DNA from: Erodium maritimum
Lineage: Eukaryota; Streptophyta; Magnoliopsida; Geraniales; Geraniaceae
DNA: 64,000 nucleotides
Assembly: GCA_963921825.1 (NCBI GenBank)
Contig: OY997588.1
Location: forward strand, 134,633,203-134,697,202
Direction of reading: 5' to 3'
The first letter of the stretch is position 1; each line of letters begins with the position of its first letter. The translations under genes were made by a program, and so were the position numbers. Of the stretch, positions 12,363 through 24,188 are shown one piece after another. The notes under the pieces were generated by a model. The model was not told where the DNA came from, made no database searches, and worked only from the letters and a program-made list of their open reading frames with translations.

Positions 12363-13099
12363 ACCAGTTCTGGTGTTTTTTGAGGGTTTTTCACCGTTTT
12401 CAATATTTGTTTGGAGCTGAACTTTTGGGAAGGTTTTGGGGACTTGATGTTAAGTGGAGTCTAATTAGAGTTTGTTTTGTGTTCAAAGACCTTGGGACCG
12501 AACTTGAAGAACGAAGACCACGCCGGGACCCGTGTGAAGAACGGAGTTGTGACTATTGAGCTTGACAACAGAGTTTTAGAGGAAGACCTCAAGGTAGGGA
12601 AGGTCTTAATTTCTTATTTAAATGCTTAGTATGCCTATTAGGTTAATAAAATTGGTAAGATCCTAGAATTGCATATAGAATGCGAATAACTAGAATAACC
12701 GTATTTCAATTACTAATAAATGGATGAGTATAGTATGCATGCTTAGGATGAAGATGACTAGTGTAACTCGCTTTCAATACTTGGGAATTGATTTACTAGT
12801 AGAGAGGCTGTGTTGAGCTCTCGGATTAGTTGTGTGCTAGGTTCACATGCTTGGTTGCTAGTTATTAGGATAAACTAAGAGTCTAATGAAACTAGTTAGC
12901 TGGTAGGATTAAATGCTTGATTGATCGTTCACACGATTGTTTGATTGGTTGAATGTTTACTTCTTGGTTGAGTGATTACGTTTTTAATTACTTGTTGCTT
13001 GAACGGATGATCGAGTATGACTGGTTGTGCCACGGGGTACAATCAGGTGATCGATGTACTGATGGTTCGTGACAGGTAAGTATACGGTAAGTGTGGAGT

Positions 13100-15804
13100 T
13101 GTAAGACCCGCCCCCGGTCGATCCCGGTAGAACCGGTGGATCCTCACTCAGTTTGACTTTCGGCCGGAAAAGTAAACCGATGACTCGGGAAGTCACTCGG
13201 GACCTTTTCGGGGCCCAAAAAGATTAGCCAAACTCACGATTAGCTTAGTTGGGTCGTTTCCTTCAGTTTGACTGTAATATTGTTAAAGTCAACCGTCGGT
13301 CAAACTTGGGCTTATTATCGGTTGGTTTTCGATAAAATCTTGGAAAGCTGGAATTTAATTAAGTAGGAGTGACCACACATGACACTTGTCATGCTTGGCT
13401 TGGAGGATGAAAATGGGGCTTCAAATGACCCTCATACCCTCCTAACTTACCTTTAAAGGGATAAGACCTTAAGGGCTTTTGAGTAAATTGACATTTTAGG
13501 TCATTTAAAGGAAATGGAGCAACAATTCAGCTCATTCCTTGTTGGTGCAGCCGAAATTCACTAGGAGAGAGGAGGAGGAGAGCTCATTTCTTGAGGAAGA
13601 AGATAGAGAAGAAAGCTTAGATTTTGGAGCTTGTTCTTGGTCCTTTTGCCTCCATTTTCACTTCATCTTCTTCATCTCATCTCCCTAGAGGTAAAGATAC
13701 TCCTAACTCTCTATTTCATCCACTTCCAATCTATGGGTCTTGTGGGTTTTGGCTTAAAAGTTGAAGAACTTGCTTTGTGGGTGTTGCTTGGAGAAGAAGT
13801 AGTGAAGTAGGATGTTTGGATTGTATTTTGGTTGAAGCTTTGATGAACCCATTGAGGGTGTTGATGTTGGGTAACTTTGGATGAACATTTTGGAGTTGAG
13901 AGGACTTGGAAATGGGTTTTTTATGGTGATTTTCGTGAAACTCGAATTGGGGAAGAAAGGGGAAGAAACTGGTCAGGTTTGATACGGAACGAGGTTTGGA
14001 GAGTGTCACATTCCGGGCCTCTGAGTGGCATGGAACGTGCCACATTCCGGGCCTCTGAGTGGCATGGAACGTGCCACATTCCGGCCCTCTGAGTGGCATG
14101 GAACGTGCCACATTCCATCCCTCTGAGTGGCACGGAACGTGTCACATTCCGGCCCTCTGAGTGGCACGGAACGTGCCACATTCCGGCCCTCTGAGTGGCA
14201 TGGAATGGGTCACATTCCATATCAGACCCCCAGAACCCAAACCCCTTCCTTTTAGCCCATTTTGATTCCTAAATCATTTCTTCAAACCTTAATTCCTTTA
14301 TTTGAGTGTTGTTCTGTACTTTGGGGATAAGAACATCGTTGAGTTATTAACCTTGGCCTTTTGGTGGTCTAAGACCGTGGTACCGAGCAAGGAAAGAAGG
14401 GAGAACGTGGGCGCGAGTTGAAGAACGAAGACCTTGAAGACCGTAGACCTTTTCGGTACCCGTGTGAAGAACGGTGTGGTGACTATCGTTTGTGACATCA
14501 GAGTGTTGAGAGGAAGACCTCGAGGTAGGGAAAGTCCTAACTTCTCGTTTAAATGCTTAGTATGCATGTTAGGTTAATAAAATTGGAAAGGTCCTAGAAT
14601 TGCCTATAGGATACGAATAACTAGATTAATTGCGTTTCAATTACTAATAACCGGACGTGTCTAGTGGTGAATGATTAGGATGCCAATCACTAGTGTAACC
14701 CGCTTTCAATACTTGGGAATTTTTTTACTGGTAGAGCGGCCTTGGCAAATCCATCGGATTAGTTGTGTGTTAGGATCACATGCTTGGTTGTTTGGTTGCT
14801 TAGTGGATAGGCTAAAGAGTCTAACGGAACTAGTTGAATTGCATGTTTGAATGCTCGTTCGAAGGTTTTCATGATTGGTTGATTGAACTCGTATTTGACT
14901 GTTGGCTGTACTTGAATGATTGCTTGATTTCCTTAAATGGTTATTTGGAGCATCGAGTATGACTGGTTGTACCGAGCGGTGCAATCAGGTGATCGATGCC
15001 CCGTTGGGTCGTAACTGGTAAGTGAACGGTAAGTTGTGATTGTGTTATTCGTGTGCTGTGTGTTGTGGTGAAACGGTGATGCGTGAACTATGTGTGGTAG
15101 TGAAGTGGTGTTTGTTGGGAATGGATTACTTCGTGTTTCGGTTTGAGTGAGTGCTCAATTATTATTTGATTATTATTAAATTGCCCAAGTGTATGCTTCC
15201 TATGGGAGTAATACCTTGGTTCCCGAGGACTTAAAATCCTTTGGAGACGTTTCTGAGACTTCCGACGATATGTGCCCTGAAGGGTGTTTCCGATAGCCTC
15301 AATGATATGCGTCTCCTCTGGATTGGAGGGAAAATCCGAGAGGACACATCATATGTGGATCGGAGGGTGGTGACTCCATGTGCCACGACATTGATCGGTT
15401 TACCTATTGCCTGTGATTGTTAAGATTTATCTTGTTGCCTTTGCTGGTGAAATTATTGAGTTTAAAGTCCACCTTGTTATGTATTTTCCCTACTGAGCGC
15501 AAGCTCACCCCTATGAGTTTATTGTTGTGATTACAGGCTTGTTTGAGGAATAGAGGCTCGGGAGCTTCTTGGTGTGGGTGTCCTGTAGAGACTTCGTTTT
15601 CATTTCATTTCAGTTTTGAACAAATCTTGTTGGAGGATTATTATTACACCCCTGGAGGGTTATTTATGTTTTTAAATTGAGTTATGTGGATTTGAGTTTT
15701 ATATCGGAGATTTTCAGGAAGTTGTTGTTGAGTTATTGCCTTTTTAATCGTTTTATCCTAGTAATGCCTCGAGTCCGGGCAAGAACCGGATTTGGGGCGT
15801 GACA
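13100..15804 (+). repeat. gypsy 5' LTR
   Basis: This 2705-bp LTR matches 21422-24058. It is exactly 68 bp longer because its hairpin minisatellite has two more 34-bp units. Eight substitutions fall in the first ~170 bp, and few elsewhere in what I compared. Confidence 0.93.
14003..14206 (+). repeat. 34-bp minisatellite, six units, in the 5' LTR
   Basis: Six consecutive 34-bp units (plus a partial seventh) each contain CACATTCC, CTCTGAGTGGCA and GGAACGTG. Where one unit meets the next, GTGGCAC, a 5-base spacer and GTGCCAC form a 7-bp stem. Units differ by a few bases. Long open frames here are products of the repeat and not genes. Confidence 0.93.
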
Positions 15805-15807
15805 ATT

Positions 15808-15819
15808 TGGTATCAGAGC
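15808..15819 (+). promoter_or_regulatory. gypsy primer binding site (initiator tRNA-Met)
   Basis: TGGTATCAGAGC lies three bases after the 5' LTR, complementary to the 3' end of initiator tRNA-Met. It confirms plus-strand orientation. Confidence 0.95.
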
Positions 15820-16482
15820 CTGGTTTCATTTGCAACAGGTGTCTTGGTGAACTTGTTTTCAAACCTCGGACCGAAGTCAATTAGGTGGGTAGAGTTAGGG
15901 AGTCTGAGCCGTGATACTCAGTGACGCGATTTGGAAACATTGACGGGAGAGTTGGAACAACCTGAGTCATGAGTTGCCTTAATGTTTGTCCTAAATGAAA
16001 TCTTTACACTACAATGTTTGCATTACTTGATTGGTATCCTTTCCCTAGTAATCGGTGAAGCCGAATGGTTTGTAGAGTGAGCCAACGGGTGGTGGTGTTT
16101 CCATTTTGGTGGATCTTTTCGAAAATTTTCAAGTTGGAGTTTGGTCTTGTTCAAGTGTTGACTTGTGGTTGACCGCTTTTCTGGAGCATGAGTACTCCAT
16201 GTGTGCTTATATTGAGTGTTCTGGGAGGGGCGCGAGAACCCCGTATCCCGTTGTATGAGAACTATGAGTGGGGTCGTCGAACCCGTGTCTTTACCTTTGG
16301 TTTGAGTGGCCATGAGTGTCGTGGGGTTGTCGAGCCGTGAGTTACTGTTGTTGAGTCTTGGGTGGCCATGAGAGCCCGTGTACTAAGGTTGGTGTCTTTG
16401 GCTGGCCTCGGGGAGGTTGCGAGCATTCTTTGGCTGGCTTACGAGTTAGAGTCTTGGTAAGTTGCGAGCGTGTTTTATTGTT

Positions 16483-16690
16483 GAGATTTGGGGCACGAGA
16501 ACCCCGTGTGCCCGTGTGTGGCGAGATTTGGGGCACGAGAACCCCGTGTGCCCGTGTGTGGCGAGTTTGGGGCACGAGCACCCCGTAGTATTTGGGAGCA
16601 CGAGAACTCCGTTTATTGATTGCGTTGTGTACTTTAGGAGCACGAGAACTCCGTTTATTGACTGTGTGGTGTCTTTGGCCGAGCATGAGA
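16483..16690 (+). repeat. ~40-bp tandem repeats with GGGCAC/GTGCCC stems in the gypsy leader
   Basis: Two exact 40-bp units (16483-16522 and 16523-16562) are followed by four shorter degenerate ones with the core CACGAGAACNCCG. The unit can pair GGGCAC with GTGCCC. The block sits between the primer site and gag, where leader and packaging structures lie in retroelements. Confidence 0.75.
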
Positions 16691-17829
16691 ACTCTGCGTA
16701 CTTTTGTCTTGTGGATTTGTGTCGGTAATTGTCCCGCTTAAGCGGAGGGTTAAGGGAATATACGATTGGTTCATGCCGAAAGTTTGGTAGAACTAAAGTG
16801 TTTGTACTATCACGGGGCGACTCAGGGGCGCCACTGCAGTCGAGCGTGATGGTTTGATGTCAAGTTGTTACAATGAGGTTCGGGGACGCCTGAATCAGGT
16901 TGTAACAACATGAGATCGACATAAAAAGGTTTAGGTAAAAGTTAAGAAATGGGAATCCATGGAAAGGAAGGAAAGGTTAAGGGTGATTATTGAATTGAAT
17001 TGTGTTAAATACTAAACCCCTCTTTGTGAAAGGATACCCGAGCAAGGGGTATGCATGTTGCGTTGTGCCTTGTGTGGTGTGCTTGAGATTGAATCCTCCA
17101 GTGGGAGTGGATTTCTTTGACTTGATTGAACCCTCATGTGGGAGTTGGTTGTGTGTTTGATTGAATCGTTGATTGTTGCTGTGAGACGCATAGAGATGCG
17201 AACTTGTGTGATTATATATGAGTATATATATATCTACTAAGCTTAAGAGCTGTAAACTTGGGTAACTTGTGAGACGCGCGTGAACGTCCTTGTACTTGTT
17301 CGAACCTTTATTTTCTGTGTGAGACGCACGAGGTGCGGGCCTCTTGTCTATATAAGTGTTACTCTTGACTTTACGACTTACTTTTGATCCAAGTGGGATC
17401 CGGTGGAGACGCACGAGAACGTCATGTCTTGGTAGATCGAATCGATTGGGTTAAACCGAGTTATGAACCTATAGGTTCTAAATGCAGTGAGCTTTCGAGA
17501 TGTCACGTGCTTACAGCCCGGAGAGTACCAATAACCGTTCAGTTGTGGGGCAGAGCCAGACACCAGCTGTTGTTCTGTAGGGGCAGTGAGCGCCCAGGGA
17601 GCTACTTCCACAGAGCACCAGAGTTTTGGGGATAGACCGGTAGGGTCATCACCTAGAGTTCCTCCAGTCGCAGAGCCGACTCAAGCGGCCCGATTGATGA
17701 GGTGGTTCGCGCAGTGTTAGATGCGCTCAGCATGAGAGTACAACACCGGCACAAGAGTCTGTGCCTACCGCCGACGCGGTCACTACCGAGATGCCAGGCC
17801 AGGTGGACAGTTACACGGCCCAGGCACTC

Positions 17830-18200
17830 AGGAGTTTTCTTAAGTTGAGTACACCAGTTTAATCCGGGAATTCAGACCCCGAGGTAGTTGTATTATGGTT
17901 GGAGTGGATTACCCACAACCTTAATACATTTAGAGTATTCGGATATTCGTTGGAGAATATGTTCCACGACCTCCCATCCGAGGGAGAAGCACGATGCTGG
18001 AAGCAACGTGTGCAGACCAGATTTGGAAATGACTTCCAGCCGTTCAGCGGACGGTCCTTGGGACAGTGTTTCCTTCGATTTATTCGAGGTGACCGACACC
18101 AGCAGTTTTGGATCTGCGGTAGAAAAGGGGTGACCGTCTAGGAGTATTAGACGAGGTTCATGTCCCCGTATTGCTCCGCACCCGAGATGGTGCCGACCGA
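17830..18200 (+). pseudogene. gypsy gag remnant
   Basis: Read across frames, this stretch gives the typical gag core: SDPEVVVLWLEWITHNL, then FRVFGYSLENMFHDLPSEGEA and CWKQRV. It is cut by stops on both sides and frameshifted. Ty3/gypsy gag proteins of this type form the particle and carry a zinc knuckle further on, which I could not find. Assignment rests on the WLEWI..FRVFGY pattern and its position between primer site and integrase remnant. Confidence 0.55.
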
Positions 18201-20934
18201 GGAGAGCGCCACGGGCGTCTCGAGAGGTGACTCAACTCGTGTATCACGGGTTGAGTCATTGCTTTCAGATCGGTGGACTTTTCAGTACTAGTGGAGCAAA
18301 CACTAGCTTCTTGAGGCCGTCAGTAAGTCGCAATCCGTGGAGGCAGGGGACCTCAGGATTCTTCCAGTCACAGACCCAGTCCGGTGAGGCACGATGGGTT
18401 AGAGAAGTAGCGTCCGTTGGACCTGCCTCGGTGGCATGGGTTGCCCCTACGCAAACAGTTGGAACGTATAGGCCAAGAATACCAGTTGAGCGATGGATCT
18501 ACGAACCGTTCCACAGGTCGACCTACGAGAGCCGACAAGAGAACATGCTGCCATAGTGGTAAATTCTTTCATCCCATCGAGAGGAGGACCTCCGATGCGG
18601 TAGGGCCGAGCGTACATGATTACCGGGGCCGAGTGAGGACTGGATACCGATCTTGAGATCGCGTAGAGTACTTGTTACCGATTACATTTTGGATTTCGTG
18701 TCAGCTGACACTTGAGCTTTACACTGTTGTATTGGTTAGTGGTAACGTATTGATCGAGCGAGTTTAACATTGTTAAGCCCACCAGTACTTTAACCACATC
18801 GACTAGAGGTATGGTCGTACCGACTAGCATTAGTGGGAGTTGGGAAGTGGAGTAAAAAACTTAGTCAGATTTAAGGTTCTTTTTTTCTCCGATAGTGCGG
18901 ATCAAATTTTAAGAACCGAGTGCGGAAACAGCAAGCGTTCATTGAGCGCCATCAGCGACGAATGCCAAACAGTGAAAGGCCACAGCCTTGACCAGTACGG
19001 TCCGACCGGTCACCAGAGATGACCAAACAACGATAAGATCAGAGTAGCACAGCTGAAGCGTGGTGGGCCCATACCCACAGTAGTCATAATCTCCAGTTTT
19101 TCTAACCCCGCTACAAGATTTAAGTTATAAGCTTCAAACCGTCGAGACGATGTTGTTTCACATCCTTGTTAGCAAGCGAAGGTTGCACGAGTGTGTGCCG
19201 TACGTGAGGAACTAAATGAAGGTGTGTTTCTTACGTTATCCCCAGAAGGACTAAGCTTAACCATGGGTTTATGTCCTAGAAGCGAGAGCACCTCGCGTTG
19301 GAATACCAGCGACTAATAGTTGAGGGCGACTACCACAAGTTTTCAGGCCAGTAACAAGATGGCACCGAACGAAGAATTGGATGATAGGTCGGTTTTTGTG
19401 CCACGTGTGAGCACCGGAAAGATTAAGAGCTAACCGTTGTGGGTTTTAATTTGTCAAGTAGCGGATGACAGAACCGCGCGAGTTTCTAAACTACTCAAGA
19501 TTTTCGAGATCTCAGTGTGTGTTGGTTACTCCTTAAGAGGTGACATGGGTGGACCTGACTTTAAGTTGTGTTTGATTGGTAACTCGTGAGCGGGTGTCAA
19601 CGGTATAAGGAATACCGTCGGTTGGGATAACCTTGGGTCGTGGTTCGCAGTCGAGTGTAATTTCGTGCGTTTAATTTTGGTGTCTTGAAGGACGCCTACT
19701 TTTGACCAAGTGCCAGTGAGGGGTACTATTGGTCCGTGTTGTTGTACGTCGTTCGTCCAATTAAATGTTGGTAGAGTTCATGATGGTACTGAACCATGCA
19801 CCGGTTTTGAGAACCATGGTCTCGTGTTGTGATTCCAGTGAGCTGACTTGTGAGGTGGTTTGAGCAGGTGTTGAGAAACTGGTATTGATGTCAAGAGAAA
19901 TATCGCGAGTTGGATAATCTTCTCGATTGATCACAGTGAGGTGTGGTTGGCTTACCGCGAGTTGAGTTTGTGGTACGTGGTGTGTAACTGACCCGTGCCA
20001 GGTTGAGAACCGTGTTAAGGTTTGACCGTTGTGACAGATGTGAGTGATTTTGGCTGGGTGCGAGACACGTTTGTACTTTGTCGTTTACCCGTGTGTGTGT
20101 TGACCTGTTAATTGGTGTGGTTGCAGTTGGTGCGGATTCGTTCGACTATGCTCTGTGAGTGTGGTGGGGTCATGAGTTGAGGAGTGTGGTTACGAGTTCC
20201 GTGGGGGTTAGTTGTGTGACGCAACCGTATGCCAGACATAGCATGACGGGAGGTGTTGAGTGAGTTATGTTTGAGGCATGCCGCTTTTCGACTATATGAC
20301 GGTACGCGGTACCCGTTGCTTGACGGAGGTATACCTACCTTGTTCTTGAGTTGTGATGAAACGAGTGATTGTTCCGAATCGAGCAATGATCATGAGATCC
20401 TTTATCTTGAGGTAGTGGTTGTTACGTTTACTTGAGCGGGTAATCGTTCGTGGTTGGTTTTAGCAGGGCGAATATTGGATTTCTGGGTAAGTTGTCCCTG
20501 TAAAAATTACTAAGAAGGAAACTGAGTGGTTATGTCTACGTGTAAGTTCCTACTTCATTCGCATTGCGAGATGTTTCGACACGATATCTATGACCGACGG
20601 GAGATTCCGGTATAGAATATCCAGACCGTTATAGAGTTTTCAGTACGACATCTATACCGAGGTGGGATTCCGGTATAGGATGTTTTATACCGTCCTCCGG
20701 TATTCCTTAACAATTTGAGTGTTCTTTGACGTGTTGGGTACCTCAGTGGTTCTTGAGTTTTGGTTGCTTGTCGAAACTGCGAATTGTGGAGAAAGACTGT
20801 TGTTCACCGCCAAGTATGGCTTTTTGAGTAACTAGCGTGGACTAGTGAAGCACGAGTTGGTAAAGGTCGAGTAAATGCGGAAAGCGATTAAAGACCGAGT
20901 AGAACCTACAGAAGAGTTACACAGACGAAAGGCG

Positions 20935-21372
20935 CGGGCCTATTGAGTTTCATCGCGGGATCAGATATCTCTGAGAGTGAGCCTAAGAGGGGCCTTAGCG
21001 GATCGACAACGACGGAGGCAAGTTGGCCCCGCAGTTTATCGAACATTTGAGATCTTGGATCGGATTGGAGCCGTAGCTTATCGGTTAGCGTTGCCAACGC
21101 AGCTCGGGAACGTGCATAACGTTTTCCACATGTCCCAATTACGGAAGTGCACGACAGATCCTTCCCACATTATTAAGTGGTCAGACATCGAGGTAGCGGA
21201 TGATGTCACATATGAGGAGCAGCCAGTCGAGATCTTGGGTACAAAGGACAAGGTCCTGCAGAACAAGACGATTCCGTTGGTATTAATACCGTGGAGACAC
21301 CGAGGAGCAGTGACCACTTGGGAGCGCAGGGATGAGATCCGCGTGAAGTATCCCCACCTGTTCGACCATTGA
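20935..21372 (+). pseudogene. gypsy integrase C-terminus with chromodomain-like tail
   Basis: From about 20977 the frame reads VGPAVYRTFEILDRIGAVAY, then LALPTQLGNVHNVFHMSQLRK, YEEQPVEILG, VLIPWRHRG and WERRDEIRVKYPHLFDH followed by a stop. This is the usual end of pol in Tekay/Del-type chromoviruses (integrase C-terminal domain plus the WRHRG..TWE tail). The first part, where GPFEIL would normally be preceded by a basic K/R-rich block, is altered. Everything upstream in pol is unreadable, so this is a fragment kept near the 3' LTR. Confidence 0.8.
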
Positions 21373-21408
21373 GTTGCTTGTTTTTAATTTCGAGGACGAA
21401 ATTCTTTT

Positions 21409-21421
21409 AAGGGGGGTAGAT
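21409..21421 (+). promoter_or_regulatory. gypsy polypurine tract
   Basis: AAGGGGGGTAGAT directly precedes the 3' LTR, in the place and form expected for the plus-strand primer. Confidence 0.9.
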
Positions 21422-24058
21422 TGTAAGACCCGCCCCCGGTCGATCTCGGTAGAACCGGTGGATCCTCACTCAGTTTGACTTTCGGTCGAAAAAGTCAACC
21501 AATGACTCGGGAAGTCACTCGGGACCTTTCCGGGGCCCAAAAATATTAGCCAACCTCACGATTAGCTTAGTTGGGTCGTTTCCTTCAGTTTGACTGTAAT
21601 ATTGTTAAAGTCAACCGTCGGTCAAACTTGGGCTTATTATCGGTTGGTTTTCGATAAAATCTTGGAAAGCTGGAATTTAATTAAGTAGGAGTGACCACAC
21701 ATGACACTTGTCATGCTTGGCTTGGAGGATGAAAATGGGACTTCAAATGACCCTCATACCCTCCTAACTTACCTTTAAAGGGATAAGACCTTAAGGGCTT
21801 TTGAGTAAATTGACATTTTAGGTCATTTAAAGGAAAGGGAGCAACAATTCAGCTCATTCCTTGTTGGTGCAGCCGAAATTCACTAAGAGAGAGGAGGAGG
21901 AGAGCTCATTTCTTGAGGAAGAAGATAGAGAAGAAAGCTTAGATTTTGGAGCTTGTTCTTGGTCCTTTTGCCTCCATTTTCACTTCATCTTTTTCATCTC
22001 ATCTCCCTAGAGGTAAAGATACTCCTAACTCTCTATTTCATCCACTTCCAATCTATGGGTCTTGTGGGTTTTGGCTTAAAAGTTGAAGAACTTGCTTTGT
22101 GGGTGTTGCTTGGAGAAGAAGTAGTGAAGTAGGATGTTTGGATTGTATTTTGGTTGAAGCTTTGATGAACCCATTGAGGGTGTTGATGTTGGGTAACTTT
22201 GGATGAACATTTTGGAGTTGAGAGGACTTGGAAATGGGGTTTTTATGGTGATTTTCGTGAAACTCGAATTGGGGAAGAAAGGGGAAGGAACTGGTCAGGT
22301 TTGATACGGAACGAGGTTTGGAGAGTGTCACATTCCGGGCCTCTGAGTGGCATGGAACGTGCCACATTCCGGCCCTCTGAGTGGCACGAAACGTGTCACA
22401 TTCCGTCCCTCTGAGTGGCACGGAACGTGCCACATTCCGTCCCTCTGAGTGGCATGGAATGGGTCACATTCCATATCAGACCCCCAGAACCCAAACCCCT
22501 TCCTTTTAGCCCATTTTGATTCCTAAATCATTTCTTCAAACCTTAATTCCTTTATTTGAGTGCTGTTCTGTACTTTGGGGATAAGAACATCGTTGAGTTA
22601 TTAACCTTGGCCTTTTGGTGGTCTAAGACCGTGGTACCGAGCAAGGAAAGAAGGGAGAACGTGGGCGCGAGTTGAAGAACGAAGACCTTGAAGACCGTAG
22701 ACCTTGCCGGTACCCGTGTGAAGAACGGTGTGGTGACTATCGTTTGTGACATCAGAGTGTTGAGAGGAAGACCTCGAGGTAGGGAAAGTCCTAACTTCTC
22801 GTTTAAATGCTTAGTATGCATGTTAGGTTAATAAAATTGGAAAGGTCCTAGAATTGCCTATAGGATGCGAATAACTAGATTAATTGCCTTTCAATTACTA
22901 ATAACCGGACGTGTCTAGTGGTGAATGATTAGGATGCCAATCACTAGTGTAACCCGCTTTCAATACTTGGGAATTGTTTTACTGGTAGAGCGGCCTTGGC
23001 AAAGCCATCGGATTAGTTGTGTGTTAGGATCACATGCTTGGTTGTTTGGTTGCTTAGTGGATAGGCTAAAGAGTCTAACGGAACTAGTTGAATTGCATGT
23101 TTGAATGCTCGTTCGAAGGTTTTCATGATTGGTTGATTGAACTCGTATTTGACTGTTGGCTGTACTTGAATGATTGCTTGATTTCCTTAAATGGTTATTT
23201 GGAGCATCGAGTATGACTGGTTGTACCGAGCGGTGCAATCAGGTGATCGATGCCCCGTTGGGTCGTAACTGGTAAGTGAACGGTAAGTTGTGATTGTGTT
23301 ATTCGTGTGCTGTGTGTTGTGGTGAAACGGTGATGCGTGAACTATGTGTGGTAGTGAAGTGGTGTTTGTTGGGAATGGATTACTTCGTGTTTCGGTTTGA
23401 GTGAGTGCTCAATTATTATTTGATTATTATTAAATTGCCCAAGTGTATGCTTCCTATGGGAGTAATACCTTGGTTCCCGAGGACTTAAAATCCTTTGGAG
23501 ACGTTTCTGAGACTTCCGACGATATGTGCCCTGAAGGGTGTTTCCGATAGCCTCAATGATATGCGTCTCCTCTGGATTGGAGGGAAAATCCGAGAGAACA
23601 CATCATATGTGGATCGGAGGGTGGTGACTCCATGTGCCACGACATTGATCGGTTTACCTATTGCCTGTGATTGTTAAGATTTATCTTGTTGCCTTTGCTG
23701 GTGAAATTATTGAGTTTAAAGTCCACCTTGTTATGTATTTTCCCTACTGAGCGCAAGCTCACCCCTATGAGTTTATTGTTGTGATTACAGGCTTGTTTGA
23801 GGAATAGAGGCTCGGGAGCTTCTTGGTGTGGGTGTCCTGTAGAGACTTCGTTTTCATTTCATTTCAGTTTTGAACAAATCTTGTTGGAGGATTATTATTA
23901 CACCCCTGGAGGGTTATTTATGTTTTTAAATTGAGTTATGTGGATTTGAGTTTTATATCGGAGATTTTCAGGAAGTTGTTGTTGAGTTATTGCCTTTTTA
24001 ATCGTTTTATCCTAGTCATGCCTCGAGTCCGGGCAAGAACCGGATTTGGGGCGTGACA
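21422..24058 (+). repeat. gypsy 3' LTR
   Basis: This is the 2637-bp second LTR, with TG..CA ends, followed by the target copy GGAGT. It carries four minisatellite units against six in the 5' LTR. Confidence 0.93.
22325..22460 (+). repeat. 34-bp minisatellite, four units, in the 3' LTR
   Basis: Four 34-bp units and a partial fifth, equivalent to 14003-14206. The loss or gain of exactly two units accounts for the whole length difference between the LTRs. Confidence 0.93.
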
Positions 24059-24166
24059 GGAGTGTTATTGGATGTTTGTTGTGATGAACGTGTGATTTGA
24101 GAAGTGTTTATTGATGAATGAATTATGGTGCTTTTTCCTTATTTTTGTTCGGTTCGGTCTTACACC

Positions 24167-24188
24167 GGGGGGGGGGGGGGGGGGGGGG
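24167..24188 (+). repeat. Poly-G run of 22
   Basis: An uninterrupted run of 22 G lies in the distal part of the outer solo LTR, just after ACACC. Such runs are rare in plant DNA, can form quadruplexes and are error-prone in sequencing, so the exact length is doubtful. Confidence 0.9.

Larger units (their letters stand above)
13100..24058 (+). mobile_element. Ty3/gypsy LTR retrotransposon (Tekay/Del-like chromovirus), coding domain decayed
   Basis: This is a 10,959-bp element with LTRs of 2705 and 2637 bp (TGTAAGACCC to GGGGCGTGACA), a perfect target duplication GGAGT (13095-13099 and 24059-24063), a tRNA-Met primer site and a GGGGGG purine tract. The 5.6-kb internal region keeps only a gag remnant and the C-terminal integrase/chromodomain-like end. 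I found no intact protease, reverse transcriptase or RNase H frame. The LTRs are nearly identical outside the first ~170 bp. A young insertion with an old-looking interior suggests a non-autonomous lineage moved in trans. Lineage is inferred from the C-terminal sequence. Confidence 0.92.

Noticed and set aside
13731..14220. Open frames of 99-126 codons (and their equals near 22053-22433) repeating CHSEARN-like peptides
   Set aside because: They are translations of the 34-bp LTR minisatellite in several frames, with no homology to proteins.
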